Shown here: positions 45,909 through 57,721 of the stretch, piece by piece | Layout: every line of letters starts with the position of its first letter | How positions within the stretch are numbered: the stretch's first letter is position 1 | NCBI GenBank assembly: GCA_035771175.1 | Contig: CM069600.1 | Span: 10,191,729-10,255,728 of the forward strand | Direction of reading: 5' to 3' | DNA: 64,000 bases | Origin: Paratinospora sagittata | Lineage: Eukaryota > Streptophyta > Magnoliopsida > Ranunculales > Menispermaceae | Position numbers and translations under genes: made by a program | Notes under the pieces: model-generated | Seen by the model: the letters and a program-made list of their open reading frames with translations, nothing else | Told to the model about the DNA's origin: nothing | Database searches by the model: none

Positions 45909-48767
45909 ATGAACCCAGAACTTATTTTATTTTTAATGTGTATGAGTTTTTATATGCCAAGCTAATAAAACTATTTTCGCATCATCACCAATATGACAAC
46001 CAAGTTTTGTATTTTAATTTTTACATTTTAAAGATTAACGAATAATGAATGTTTTCAAATTTATTAAAATTTTAAATATAGTTAATTATTTATATAAATT
46101 TCCAATATAATTTAATATATTTTGAAAATAAAGTTTTAAGAAGTGATAAAAATTAATTACATTATCTCTAATAAAATATAAATTTAAGTATTTAAATTAA
46201 TATTTTATTTTATTATTATAAATAGAACCTTTATTAGTTTAATAATAACAATAATAATAGAATGTAAATAATAATCCACTTAAGAACAAAACGGACCATT
46301 CAATGAAGTCACAGTTAGATCTATTCTTATTATTGTTGTCTTTTAGTTTGTACACCTTTCTTTCATTTTATTTCAAATATTTCTAACTTTTACTAAAATG
46401 TCATCACATGAAGCTAAAGGTAGCATTTGATAGGTTAAAATCTTTAGATGAGAATTGGAATCACTTTCCGGGGAAAGTGATTAAAGCCTGAAAGGAATCT
46501 GAAGATCTAAATGTTATATTATTGTGTTTGATTAAGCGTGAAAATCTCAAACAAATTTCCTGAGATATCATATTAATGCGTTTGGTTATGTATCGGAATC
46601 TCATAAGATTTTTTTTAATTTTAACAATATTAAATAAATTAATCTAAAAGTATTATAAAAATAATTAAAAATTAAAAATCAAATTATCAAAATTATATCA
46701 AATTAATAAAATTAACTTACTAATATTGAAATTACTATTATAGTTTTTACAATTAATATTAATAAATTTAGTACTTAATTTAAAACTAATACAATTTTTA
46801 AAAAATTATATTAAACTAAGTAGTTATTTTAGGTCAAATAATTTCATTTACTTTTTAGTAAAAGTATTTGCAAATTACTTATAAAAAAATTAATATTAAA
46901 CTAATTACTTGTTTTAGGTCAAATAATTCTATTTACTTTTTAGTAAAAATATTTTCAAATTACTAAAAATATTATATCTTTATTTCAAATTTTAAATTAT
47001 ATCTTTAATAAACTAAAAGCAAACTTTTAATAAAAAAAATTGACTTTTTAAAAATAACAAAAATAATATTTAATCATATGAAAAAACTTTAAAAAATTAA
47101 TTATATTTGTTAATAAAATAAATGAAGTTATTTTAATATTTTATTAAATTTAATTTTAACAAATTTTAAAATATTTTTTTTAAAAAACAATACTATTAAT
47201 TTAATGAAAAATTAAATTTATATTTTTTCTAAAAAGTTGCTTCATTATAATTAATTATATTTATTAAATTTAATTAATTTAGTAAATTATTTAACTTAAT
47301 TTAATTAAAAATAATTTTATAATGTTTCAAAAAAATTGCTTCATTGTAATTAATTATATTTAATTTTTTATTAATTTAGTAAATTACTTAAATTTTAATA
47401 AAGTTATTTAATTTGCAATAACAATATTTAATTTTTGAATAAAAATAATTATTTTTAATAAAATCATTTAATTTTAAATTAATTAATTAATTTTAATAAA
47501 TTTGCTCATTGTGAAATAAAATAATTTGTTCTTACAAATTTTATATAAAAAAATTTAACAAACTTAATTTCTTTTAATACGTAATTAATAAAGCAATTTA
47601 AAATTTTATTAATTTTTAATATTAAATTAATTAAATAATATAATGTTATGAAAAGTAATTTAAAATTTGATAATATTAAAATTATCAAAATAAACATAAT
47701 AAGTTTCCATGGAAATCACTTCTTGAGAGTGAATATCACTTATCCGGATCAAAATCACTTTCCATGATGGATGAGAATTCTACTTTCACTGGAATCACTT
47801 TTCTACTCAAAAAAGCGCAAGGAGGAAAACAAATATGTCTGAAAATAGAAAACTCTGAAAACAACTTTCCATTTATTTATGAAAACAATCTATTTACTTT
47901 ATAAAAAGTTGAAAACTGTTTTTTTAGATTCACTCGAACCTAGTGGGTTTTCTATATTTTCAAAATTTTGGGTACATTTTTCTGTATCTGAATCATCAAC
48001 CAAACCAACCCTTAAATTTTCATGTTCATCCCCCGCACTACCCATAGCCAAATATCTTTTTTTTTTTATTACCGATTTTTCAGCACTTGAGAGTTGTCCT
48101 AATTCCTTTTGTCGAGACTAATCCACCTAGACTTGAACATGACTGACGTGTTTGGGTCGTCCCTTCCATACTCAAATATCACAAACTGTCATACTTTGTC
48201 AATTTCAGGTAGAAGTAATTCATACATGTCAAATATCACAAATGTGCGATGCACAACCTACAAGCTAATTAATTATAAAAATTTATAATATAATATACAA
48301 TCATATAATTAAGGTTAATTGTAAAAGTAAGTTTTGTTTTTTTTAATCATAAGTAAGTTAGAACAAGAAAGTAGGGTATGTTTGGTAGGTGAGAACTTAG
48401 GAAAATAATGATTTTCTCGACAATTTTACTTTTCACTGTTTAGTTGGTTAAAAAAGGTGAGAAACAAATTAAAAAGATTTATTATGTGCATTTTTTTGAT
48501 AAATAATTAAAATAAAAAAAATAAATGTATTATGTGTATTGAAAATAATAAAATTAATTTTTATTAATATAATAAACAATTAAAATTTACTATTAAAATA
48601 TTAAAAAAACTAAAGTATTTTTTATTAAAGTAATAAACTTTATTTTATTAAAAATAGTAAAATTTGTTTTTATTAAAAATAATAAAATTAGTTGTGATAA
48701 AAAAATAGAGAGCAGTAAATGAACCTCATTTATAACTATCTACACCTCACTCATTAACATAACCCCA
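45909..48767. other. AT-rich intergenic stretch, no gene seen
   Basis: Very AT-rich, especially 46600-47700. GGTAGCATTTGATAGG at 46428 and GGGTATGTTTGGTAGGTGAG at 48376 resemble the ends of common plant MITEs or hAT relics, but I found no matching other ends or target duplications. Confidence 0.5.
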
Positions 48768-48777
48768 TCCTAACCTA

Positions 48778-49177
48778 GGCCCAATGACATGATTACCCTT
48801 AAAAAAAAAAAAATTTCACAAATGCCATCTACATACAAATAATGACCCATTTGCCATACTTTACTGTTCATTGCACAGTCAGCACGCCAAACAAGCGCCA
48901 CGTCAGCGCGGAAGTGACATTTTTTTTAGGTGAAGGGAATGCGTCTTTTGAAAAAACGCCTTCCCTTCACAATTTTTTTTTAACGTGAAGGGAAGGCGTC
49001 TTTTATTTGTGAAGGCCTTCCCTTCACCTAAAAAAAATGCCACCTCCGCGCTGACGTGGCGCTTGTTTGGCGTGCTGACTGTGCAATGAACAGTAAAGTA
49101 TGGCAAATGGGTCATTATTTGTATGTAGATGACATTCGTGAAATTTTTTTTTTGAAGGGTAATCATGTCATTGGGCC
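48778..49177. mobile_element. MULE-type foldback MITE, 400 bp, 10-bp TSD
   Basis: It starts GGCCCAATGACATGATTACC and ends with the inverse GGTAATCATGTCATTGGGCC. The two halves are near-complete inverted copies (for example AACAAGCGCCACGTCAGCGC against GCGCTGACGTGGCGCTTGTT). TCCTAACCTA repeats flank it at 48768-48777 and 49178-49187. Duplications of 9-11 bp are diagnostic of Mutator-like elements. It has no transposase. Confidence 0.88.
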
Positions 49178-49607
49178 TCCTAACCTAGGTACCCTCTTTC
49201 CACCTGAGCCAAAAAACTCATAATCCCTAATCTACCCTTCCCTCAACGGACCCCACCCTGAAGAATGCCAAAACTCCTCCAAAACCTTTCTCTTTTCATC
49301 TTCTTTTCCACCATTTCTTTTTCTCCAAAACTCTTCTAAAACCCTAGCCTATAACTTCAAAGCCCACCATTTCCATCTTTTAATCTTAGTTGGAAGAATA
49401 TTAGAGCTAGGGGAGCATCGTTTGGATCCCATTTAGAGCGAATCGCCACTCGTCGTCTTTAAAGATTTTGCAAGAAATGCATGTTTTTTTTTTTTTTTTT
49501 TTGTCTATGCACCTTTATTCATGCAATGGAGTATTTTTGGGTGATTTTGGATGTGTTTTGTGTGAAAAATAGATAAGAAAGAAGACTGGTGATGAGCTTC
49601 ATTTTAG

Positions 49608-49733
49608 GTCAGCCACGCAGGGCCGACTTATACAAAATAGGGTCAGCTCTTCGTGACATACCCTAATGTGTACAGGTCGGCTCTTAGTGGCCGACCTTAC
49701 TCTATACAGGTCGACCACTAAGGGTCGACTTTG
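49608..49733. repeat. 34-bp palindromic tandem array, left of PMD locus
   Basis: Units start at 49608, 49642, 49676 and 49710 (last partial). Each has the form GTCGGC-N8-GCCGAC followed by a 14-bp spacer such as TTATACAAAATAGG. The same 34-bp design recurs at 63821-63941, beyond the other end of the PMD gene. Confidence 0.85.
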
Positions 49734-49759
49734 AAATGTTAATTTTTTTTGTATTTTTT

Positions 49760-50092
49760 TTTTAAATATTGATTAACCATTGGTTTGTGTACAGATATGT
49801 CGAGGACACACAATACCACTTTACTGAGCAAAGTGGGTCGCACACTCGACCTACAACATCGGAGAGAAGAAAACGTCGACGTACAAAAACTAATTTACTA
49901 GCCATCGCCGATGTTGTAGAAAAAGAACAAGAAGTACAACAAGAAGAGGAGACAAACACGTAACACACTGGTCAGGACAGCCAATGCACTGAAGAAAATG
50001 ATAGTGCCTCTGTCTCATTTTTGGGAGGCCTTACCGATCTCTTTGTCCTTACTAGTTTCAAGAATCATATTGCTACAAAAATATGGATTGGC
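49760..50092 (+). pseudogene. PMD (MAIN-like) gene, first exon relic
   Basis: The + strand reads TSERRKRRRTKTNLLAIADV, an acidic EKEQEVQQEEETNT, a TAA stop at about 49961, then VSFLGGLTDLFVLTSFKNHI and ATKIW. The last phrases match the start of plant mobile domain proteins (PGGPxDLSLLxSFxxHVAxxIW; MAIN-like / 'PP7 long form homolog' family). A GTATAT donor near 50093 ends the exon. PMD proteins act in the nucleus in silencing and cell division in Arabidopsis, and related copies travel in transposons. The in-frame stop marks this copy as dead or misassigned in its start. Confidence 0.7.
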
Positions 50093-50201
50093 GATGTATA
50101 TAAGTATTCATCCCTAGTGTATAGTAAATTTGTTGTTAACGGTTGTTTCTTGTTAATATTGATCATTTGTATTTGTTTTAGTTTTCTTTTTTGTTTACAA
50201 C

Positions 50202-50215
50202 TGTAACAACCCAGA

Positions 50216-50267
<52 letters not shown>

Positions 50268-52107
50268 GATTATATATGATTAGATGTAAGTATGTGGGGT
50301 TAAAAAAAAGAAGAAGAGTTAAACGTGTTATAGTAACTGCACACAACCTTAACAATTTAGGGTGTTTATTTTTAAATAAAAAGCTATTTTGGGTTATTCT
50401 AAGTCATTCCAACTTTTCCAAAACCCCTAGCGCTGCCAAGGGGAAACGAGGAAGCATTGGAAAGGTGTCAAAGAGGATTCCAAAGCTCGTCCAAAGGACA
50501 AATCTAAGTATCTAAGGTAAGACTTTTGCTTCTTTTTCTCTTTTCTCATGTTTTGAGAATAAATTAAGAGAATGTTGGTTTAGATTCATGGAAGCTAAGT
50601 TTTTTGATTTCTTGCTTTACTAGATCTGAATCCATGGAATCTAAATTATTTAGGAATTACATAGTAGAATGGATTCTAGTGATATGATTTTGATGGAATC
50701 TAATCAAGGGTTCATGGTAGGAACCCATGAAAATTCGGAAAATGTCCAAATTTGAGAACTTTGGGTTAATTGATGAATTCCATGGTGGAAAATTCATAGG
50801 ATGAAATATAAAATAAAGTAAAATAATAAATAAAATAAATATGTGTAGATTTATGGGAATTTGAGTTTAATGGATATTTTGGATGGTAAAATAATTCTAA
50901 AAAAATTATTATATTTGAATTTTGGAATTGAGTGAAGGTTAGAAAATACTACAAAGGCTACGGAGAGGCATAGGAACACAACTAAGGCTGGAGGTGAGTA
51001 TGGTTCCATCCTCCCATCATATATTATCATCATAAATATGCAAAGTTGTTTAGCATGATTTATGTCAGTTTCGTAAATGGTACTTGGTTGTATGCATTAT
51101 GTGCGTGGGTTTATGCACAGTTTTGTTTTATGAATATGCATGATATCATAACTTCATGATTTATGGATTATATGCATGGATTTGAATAAATGCCAATTTC
51201 CTTATGAAATTGGCATTAAGGATCGCGTAAACATGGTTGATGTGAGATTAAATTCCTAGGTTACGGGCATGACTTAGATGGGCCTCCCCACATGCTTCCA
51301 TGGAACGGACCTTAAATTTGCATAATTATTGGGTTATTTGCATAGTATCAAAATTTGAACTACGTGGAATTTAAGTAGGAAACTTTCTAGGCGTGGTACT
51401 AAAATTTGGTACTCGCAGAAATACTAGATAGGGACCTTGAAAACATGATGCGGAATTATTTATTTATTTTTGTCTATAAAACTTTATTTTCATATTGAAT
51501 TGTTTATGTACTCTACATGGCAGGATTGTTTCAGACATGTGCATTATTTTAAATTATTGATGAATATGTGAAGGTAAGTATGTGATATTATTTCACTGGG
51601 CTTTTTAACTCACCCTATTTTTTTTCTACATCTTCGAGGTTCTTCTAGTTCCCTAGACAAGGGTAAGGGAGTCGCGTTGTGATCAGACAACTCACTTGGA
51701 TAAGGTGTTAATATAGTCGATGCGGCTGTAGTATAGGACATAGACAGGTTTATTAATTATTGTTCAGTAATCTAAAATTTTATTTGGACATATATGGTAT
51801 GTATGGATTGGTTTGGGTTGATTGGACCTCTTATTTGGCTTTCATGTTTCCACACACTTAGTGTGGAATTTATTAGATGATATGAGACTTATAGATTAGT
51901 ATGTTTTGGGTTCAATATAAAGTTGAATTATTTTTGTTTAATTCTATGCTTGGTGGACTTGTTCAGAGATTGAGTGCATTGTGGTCTTGGACTATATCTG
52001 TATGAAATTGGTTAAGTGGTATATGACAGGGTTACTAGTACTTGGAACGTGAGTGCTAGCCCGGGCAACTTGCCTTTTCCTGTGTTTTAGGAGAGGGGGT
52101 CGTCACA
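50202..52107 (+). mobile_element. Solo LTR, 1906 bp, TSD ACAAC, in PMD intron
   Basis: It starts TGTAACAACCCAG and ends GGTCGTCACA. ACAAC repeats lie at 50197-50201 and 52108-52112. No coding sequence. An (AAT)n run occupies 50215-50267. Size and termini resemble the 3985-6011 LTR, and both contain a CACTGrGCTT...CTCAC block. It lies inside an intron of the PMD gene, which would be about 125 bp without it. Confidence 0.82.
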
Positions 52108-52128
52108 ACAACATCGACCCCTACTTAG

Positions 52129-52384
52129 GTGTATAAATCATGAAACACAAGTGGGTGAGTGAGATCTGAAATGCCACCCCGAGCAAGAAAGACTTCAAGA
52201 AATCATAGAGGAATCTAGGTTGAGTCCCCTGATTGGTGGCTTGTACACGCACGCCAACAAGACACTGATTTCTGCATTCGTTGAAAGATGACAACCAGAG
52301 ACGAACACATTTCACCTTCCTCTTGGTGAAATGACAATTACTTTTGATGATGTTGCGATACTACTCAACATTTCTGTCATAGGT
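52129..52384 (+). pseudogene. PMD domain, 5' half, cut by element B
   Basis: After a CTTAG acceptor the frame reads CINHETQVG, then SPLIGGLYTHANKTLISAFVER, a TGA where Trp is expected, then QPETNTFHLPLGEMTITFDD and VAILLNISVIG. ERWxPETxTFHLPxGEMTITLDDV is the signature of the PMD. A second TGA lies after VGE near 52161. Element B interrupts the exon between SVIG and RVVSAIP; the frame matches exactly on both sides once the TAGGT duplication is counted once. Confidence 0.88.
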
Positions 52385-53629
52385 TGTCACACCCCAACCG
52401 GACGCGCCTAAACCGGCGGTACACTCTCGGACGGGGCGCGCATTTGGAACAATCACAATGGTAATAACAGAGTACGCAGCGAAAATACAATATACAGTAC
52501 AAATCTGATTTCATATAATTCAGAATACTTTTGTACATAAAATGGTCAAGGGAACATACTCCCAAAATCCCCAATGATTCATACAAAGGGTACAAAATGT
52601 GGGCCCCCATAACCTGCACCCAGTCCACCCTAATTTCCTGTGAAAGATTTGATAATATTGGAGTGAGCTTAACGCGCTCAGTGGGTAAATAGTGCATGAG
52701 TATAACAATTAATAAAGCATGCTTCAATATCAAATATCTTAAATACACATGTAAGCATCATAATCAATCAATATGTATGTATGCATGACACCGTCACGTA
52801 TTAATGGTTTGATGAGCGTACATCGCCTCAGGAACGATGCTCTGGATTCACGTACTGATGTCCCTCCCCGGCGTAGCCGAGTTCTCATGTACGTCCCTCT
52901 CCAGAGAAATAATATGAATAGTGAGCAATGCTTCTAACTATTCTATGAGTCATAAACCATATACGTCCCTAGGTGGTGATATGTATGATGCCAATGCATG
53001 AACTAGTTTAGTCTACTAGTCTGGTCTTTTCTTGACATTTATACTGACTTTGTCAACGTCTAGTGATCCTTATCAGGGTCGGTATCACGACGTGCAAAGT
53101 TAGGACATTCAGGTCATAAACATTATTGACATAATGCAGTGTAAATGAATAGTAGACATAATAATAATTGAATGTAAACTTTAATAAAAGTTATGAAACA
53201 CGCAAACCTATGTTTCGTTCCCCACCTTCAGATCTGGTGCTTTTCTCCGGACAGAACTTCGTTGCACCGCTTTCAGATCTGGCACTTTCCTCCGGACAGA
53301 ACTTTGTTGCACCGCACCGGGAGTCTCAAAGACTAAAAACTTAGAATGCGTGGAAAGGAGAAGAAAAATCACAAGAGAAGGTGATTTGGTGTGAGGAATG
53401 AGAAATGAGGAGGTTTCTTATATAGAGATTTTTGCGCCTGAACGTTCTGGCATGCGCCTGAACGTTCTGGCATGGCGCCTGAACGTTCTGGCAGGCGCCT
53501 GAACGTTCTGTCATGCGCCTGAACGTTCTGTCATGCGCCTGAACGTTCGGGCGTTGCCCAAATAGTAAAAATTTCAAATAGTAAATTTTTTTTTTTTTTT
53601 TTTTTTTTTGTGAAATATAGGGTATTACA
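52385..53629 (-). repeat. Element B 3' LTR (1,245 bp)
   Basis: On the - strand it starts TGTAATACCCTATATTTCAC and ends GGTTGGGGTGTGACA. It is nearly identical to 60175-61592 but has six instead of fifteen U3 repeat units, which accounts for the whole length difference. TATA box CTATATAAG lies at 53417-53425 (- strand). Confidence 0.95.
53425..53560 (-). repeat. U3 minisatellite of element B 3' LTR (6 units)
   Basis: Six units of about 19-21 bp, consensus GCGCCTGAACGTTCTGGCAT on the + strand, end 0-10 bp from the TATA box on the upstream side. A last unit reads GAACGTTCGGGCG. The array in the other LTR has fifteen units. Confidence 0.93.
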
Positions 53630-53648
53630 CTCTACCCCCCTTAAAGGG
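53630..53648 (-). other. Element B polypurine tract
   Basis: The - strand reads CCCTTTAAGGGGGGTAGAG directly before the 3' LTR; the homologous tract in element A is at 7792-7815. Confidence 0.8.
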
Positions 53649-53866
53649 ATTTCGCCCTCGAAATCAAGTCAAGTATGGATGAGGGGTATTGCTTGCGAAG
53701 TAGCTGCAGGTTGCTAAGGAGTCACGGCGTGTGTGCATCACGATATCCATTGATATGATTTTCAGATATCTGCGTAGTTATTCAAGTGAAACAATGTATG
53801 AAGATAAGTGTAAACAATGTTTCATCATGGTATTTATAAGTGAAAATAATACAATGTATCACATCA

Positions 53867-54330
53867 TCAGGTGGTACTAGAAAACAATTCAGGGTATTTC
53901 TGTTTAATTGTGGATTCTAGTTCCCATGTAGCTTCCTCTATGCCGTGGTGATCCCAGAGCACTTTCACAAGTGGTATGCTACGTCTCCGTAGGTCGTGAG
54001 TTTTTCTATCTAAAATCTGTATTGCTTTCTCTTGATACGTATTTCCTTCCTCAACCCGAACCTCGACTAAAGGGATGATATGCGAAGGATCAGGACGATA
54101 CTTGCGAAGCATAGATACATGAAAAACGTCATGAACCTTAGGCATGGACGATGGAAGGGACAGACGATATGCAAGTTTGCCAATACGTTCAATGATCGGA
54201 AATGGACCGATATACCGCGGGGAGAGCTTTCCTTTGATCCCAAAGCGTTTGACACCTCGGGTGGGCTGGACTTGTATAAAAACAAAGTCCCCCTTATCAA
54301 ATTCCAGAGGCTGTCGCCGTTTGTCAGCAT
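53867..54330 (-). pseudogene. Element B integrase C-terminus with chromodomain
   Basis: The frame holds [51 protein letters not shown] and, at its end, RRRSIPLVKVLWDHHGIEEA followed by TWELESTIKQKYPELF. The last part is the chromodomain-like module of Tekay chromoviruses. It is not in frame with the preceding RT because of the deletion at about 54331, and it lacks the zinc-binding and DDE parts. Element A has the matching upstream integrase, but a frameshift removes the chromodomain there. Confidence 0.88.
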
Positions 54331-56940
54331 AATCTGAGTAACAGTGGTAGGCTGCTTCCAGTTTAAGACTGCTTCAACCTTAGAAGGATCGACCTCAATG
54401 CCATTGCCTGAAACTACATGGCCGAGGAATTGAACTCTCTGCGCCCAAAATTCGCACTTACTCAACTTTGCATACAGTTGGTGTCTTTGTAAGGTGTGGA
54501 GGACGATCTTCAAATGTAGTTTATGGTCTTCCTCGGTTGAGGAATATATCAAGATGTCGTCGACAAAAACCACCACGAACCGGTCTAAGTATAACCTGAA
54601 TATGCGATTCATCAAATCCATGAATGCAGCAGGTGCATTTGTTAGGCCGAACGGCATAACTAAGAATTCGTAATGACCGTACCGAGTTCTGAACGCCGTC
54701 TTGGTGATGTCTGACTCCCGGATCCGGAGTTGGTGATAACCGGACCGTAAATCAATCTTAGAGAAGTATTTGGCTTCTCGAAGTTGGTCGAATAAGTCAT
54801 CGATCCTGGGCAACGGATATCTGTTCTTGATGGTGACGTTATTCAACTTGCGATAATCGATGCAAAGTCGTAACGAACCATCCTTTTTGCGAACAAACAG
54901 AACTGGAGCGCCCCAGGGTGATGAACTCTTTCGGATGAAGCCATTACGCTCTAATTCCTTAAGTTGTTTGTCTAATTCGACCAGTTCAACATTTGACATT
55001 CTGTATGGTGGAATTGAGATAGGCCCTGTCCCAGGTATGAGGTTGATCTCAAAATCGAATTCCCTAACTGGAGGTAGACCAGGAAGGTCATTAAGAAAAA
55101 CTGTTGGGAATTCAGATACGACGGGAACATCGCGTACTTCAGGAGGGTACAGAGCTGGTGATTCATTGCCGTCGCCAAGAGACAACGCTCGAAGTTGTGA
55201 CTTGAGAAGGGCAACTGTTGATTTGTGTATCCATTTCCTTGTGCCCTGAATCTTGACAAAATCTCCTGTAGGCAAAGTTAACTGAACGTGCTTGTTCATA
55301 CAGTCGATCTTTGCATTCAGTGGTGCGAGCCAGTCCATGTCGAGGATGATGTCGAAGTCATCAAAATCCATCACAAAAAGATCGGCATATATTATCTGTT
55401 CGGACATTCGAAGCTCACATCGAGAACACTGCAAAGTCACGTCAGTACCCGATCCGAACGGTGATGTGACATGGAGTGTGATGTTTGTGGGTTCAGGATG
55501 CAGGCCTAAATGTCTTACCAATGCTGATGATATAAAAGAATGCGTAGCACCTGAATCAAACAAAACATGCACCAATGTATTGAACAAAGGAAAGGTACCT
55601 TCGACGACATTATTGTCTGGTAGGGGTTGGTGAGCGATGGCATATGCTCTGCCCTGGTTCCGTTGACCCTGGTTCTGCTGGGTCTGCCTGGGTTGGGCAT
55701 TAGCAGCAGGTGGTGCTTGTTGGACTGGAATAGCAGGAATAGGTTGCTGAAGGTGCGGACAAAGATGTTTGACATGGCCCTTCTGGCCGCAGTTGTAACA
55801 AGTTGGCCTGTACCGCTGATTGTGTTGCTGGCCATTCTGATGATTCTGCGGGCCTTGTTGACTGTGGTGTCGACCACCACCTCTGCCATTGCCGTTGCTA
55901 CGGCCACCGCGTCCAGAATGACCGCCACGGCCATGATTTCGGAAACCCTGGTGGTTAGAGTTAGAAGGTTCAGTCGCAAGTGTTGTGGTTTCATTTTTCG
56001 AAACTAGGGCTGGGAGGGCTTGGTTGTGATGGTAGTAGGGCTTCTTCTTGTTGCCCTGTTGCGAGCCTTGTTGGGAAAACGTTGCAGGCCGTTTGCCCTT
56101 ATTCATTCTCTGTTCCTGTAAGAGCTTCTCTTGTTCAAAGCTCATGGCCTTGTCAACAACCTCCTTATAAATCTGCAGATCCAAGATCGATAAGGCTTGT
56201 CGAATGTCATGGCGAAGACCATTATAAAATTTCTCAGCCTTATCTCGCTCCGTTGAGATTGTGGAGAGAGAGTAAACTGATAATTCTTTAAATTTTCCAG
56301 CATATTCTCTGACGGTCATGGTGCCCTGATATAACTTAGCAAATTCCTGGCGCTTCTGCTTTGTCACCGCGCTGGGAAAATATTCATCAATAAACATTGA
56401 CTCAAACTGTTGCCAAGTCATATCGGCTATATTGACCCTTGGGTCTTCTTTCACTGTGATCCACCATGTGTTTGCGGCACCAACAAGTTGGTAGGTTGCT
56501 AGGGGAATTTTGCGAGTCTCATCGACTCCCATGGCATCAAGAGCCTTCTTTGACTCATCCAACCACTTTTGCACCTCATCAGGATCAATGGTGCCATCGA
56601 AAGTAAGAGGTTGTAGCCGCTTGTATTTAGTAATCTGATCGGTTTGAGCTTCTGAGCCAAATTTTATAGATGGTTGAACTGTGGCAACTTGACTGGCAGC
56701 GGTCTCACGAACGGCAGTTTGAACAGTAACCTTCATCGCCTCAATAAATCCAGCGAAAAAGGTTTCAATGCTTGAAGGCATGGCAAAGGGTGCGGGTGGT
56801 GGTGGTATTGCCTGCCCAGATGTAGTGGCAGTGTTGGGGGTGGCCTGTGCTGTTGTCTGAGGCGGCGGTTCCTGAATCTCAGGAGGTGCCTCCACTGCTG
56901 GACGAACAACACGTGGCCTTCCTCTCTTCCTGGTTTGCAT
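54331..56940 (-). CDS. Element B Gag-protease-RT polyprotein, open, 3' truncated
   Basis: The frame opens at 56940 and stays open to 54067 (957 codons), but only residues 1-870 are element sequence in frame. An AT-hook-like KRGRPR is at residues 5-10, the gag domain at about 100-275 ([25 protein letters not shown]), a zinc knuckle CX2CX4HX4C at 381-394, protease [11 protein letters not shown] at 460-470, and RT at about 620-870 with [11 protein letters not shown] and catalytic FVDDIL (792-797). At residue 870 (QPTTVTQI) the deletion joins RT to integrase DNA out of frame, adding a nonsense tail. About 1.6 kb of RNase H and integrase seen in element A is gone. Gag and protease could still work. 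Confidence 0.92.
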
Positions 56941-57721
56941 TGTCGCACTGGCAAAGAGAAAAGGAAAACCAAGATTTAGGAACTGTAGCCAAGTATAATG
57001 TTATAATATGCTCAGCAACAATTTCGAGAGTACTGTAATATGAAAATCACCTATTGTTCTAAGTATAGTGGAAGGTTTTTGTTGAGGAATCAAAGAGCTG
57101 ATATAACTCGTATGTTTGGCCATGGTGTAAAAACAAGGTTAGAACGTTTATATAATAAGTACAAATCTTTGCAAGTATTTAAAATGATTTGGTTGTGGTC
57201 TTTGTGAACATACATATATTTTATTGAAAAGTCATACGAGTCATAAAAAGTCTAAGATTTGCCTCGGTAAATAACCTGATCTAACGTTCTATCGCAATCT
57301 TATGCATTCATACGCTTACTCTTAGTCTGTTCAATTATTATCCAAGTTCATATGTCCCATACCACATGAATTCAGTAATAAGGGTGGAAACCAAGTTAAG
57401 TTGTATGAACACGGTCTCTAAAAACATTGGCTGAATAGAAGTTCACTAATAGTATCGTCCAAATTTACTCGTCCCATACCGTGTAAACTTAGTGATAATA
57501 TTAGTAATGCAACTTTCTCCAAATGTTTCTTTTCACACAAGGTCATGGGTTTTCTTACTTCCACAGTTTATTTAGTATCCTCTAATTTTGTTGTGTCCCA
57601 TACTACTCCAAAGTTAGTGATACAAAAGAAAGAATGGTTGTAAGTCAGCCCACCAAAGATAGTCTTTAAACAAAACAATTTTATTCATATATGTCAAAGA
57701 AAATTTGTACAATGCCAGAAA
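56941..57721. other. Element B spacer between the extra ORF and gag
   Basis: 780 bp without an ORF, collinear with 13033-13790 of element A. It must carry whatever lets gag be translated downstream of a 541-codon ORF, such as an internal promoter, splice site or reinitiation. I cannot tell which. Confidence 0.6.

Noticed and set aside
45517..45909. Overlapping open frames of 65-115 codons on both strands upstream of URB1
   Set aside because: They exist because the GC-rich minisatellite lacks stop codons in several frames. No domain or start context supports a protein.
46428..47830. Possible MITE or hAT element with GGTAGCATTTGATAGG at the left
   Set aside because: I could not find a matching inverted end or a target duplication. 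The centre is only extremely AT-rich.
54860..55249. 129-codon frame on the + strand (and its counterpart at 11045-11434)
   Set aside because: Antisense shadow of the conserved RT region of elements B and A.
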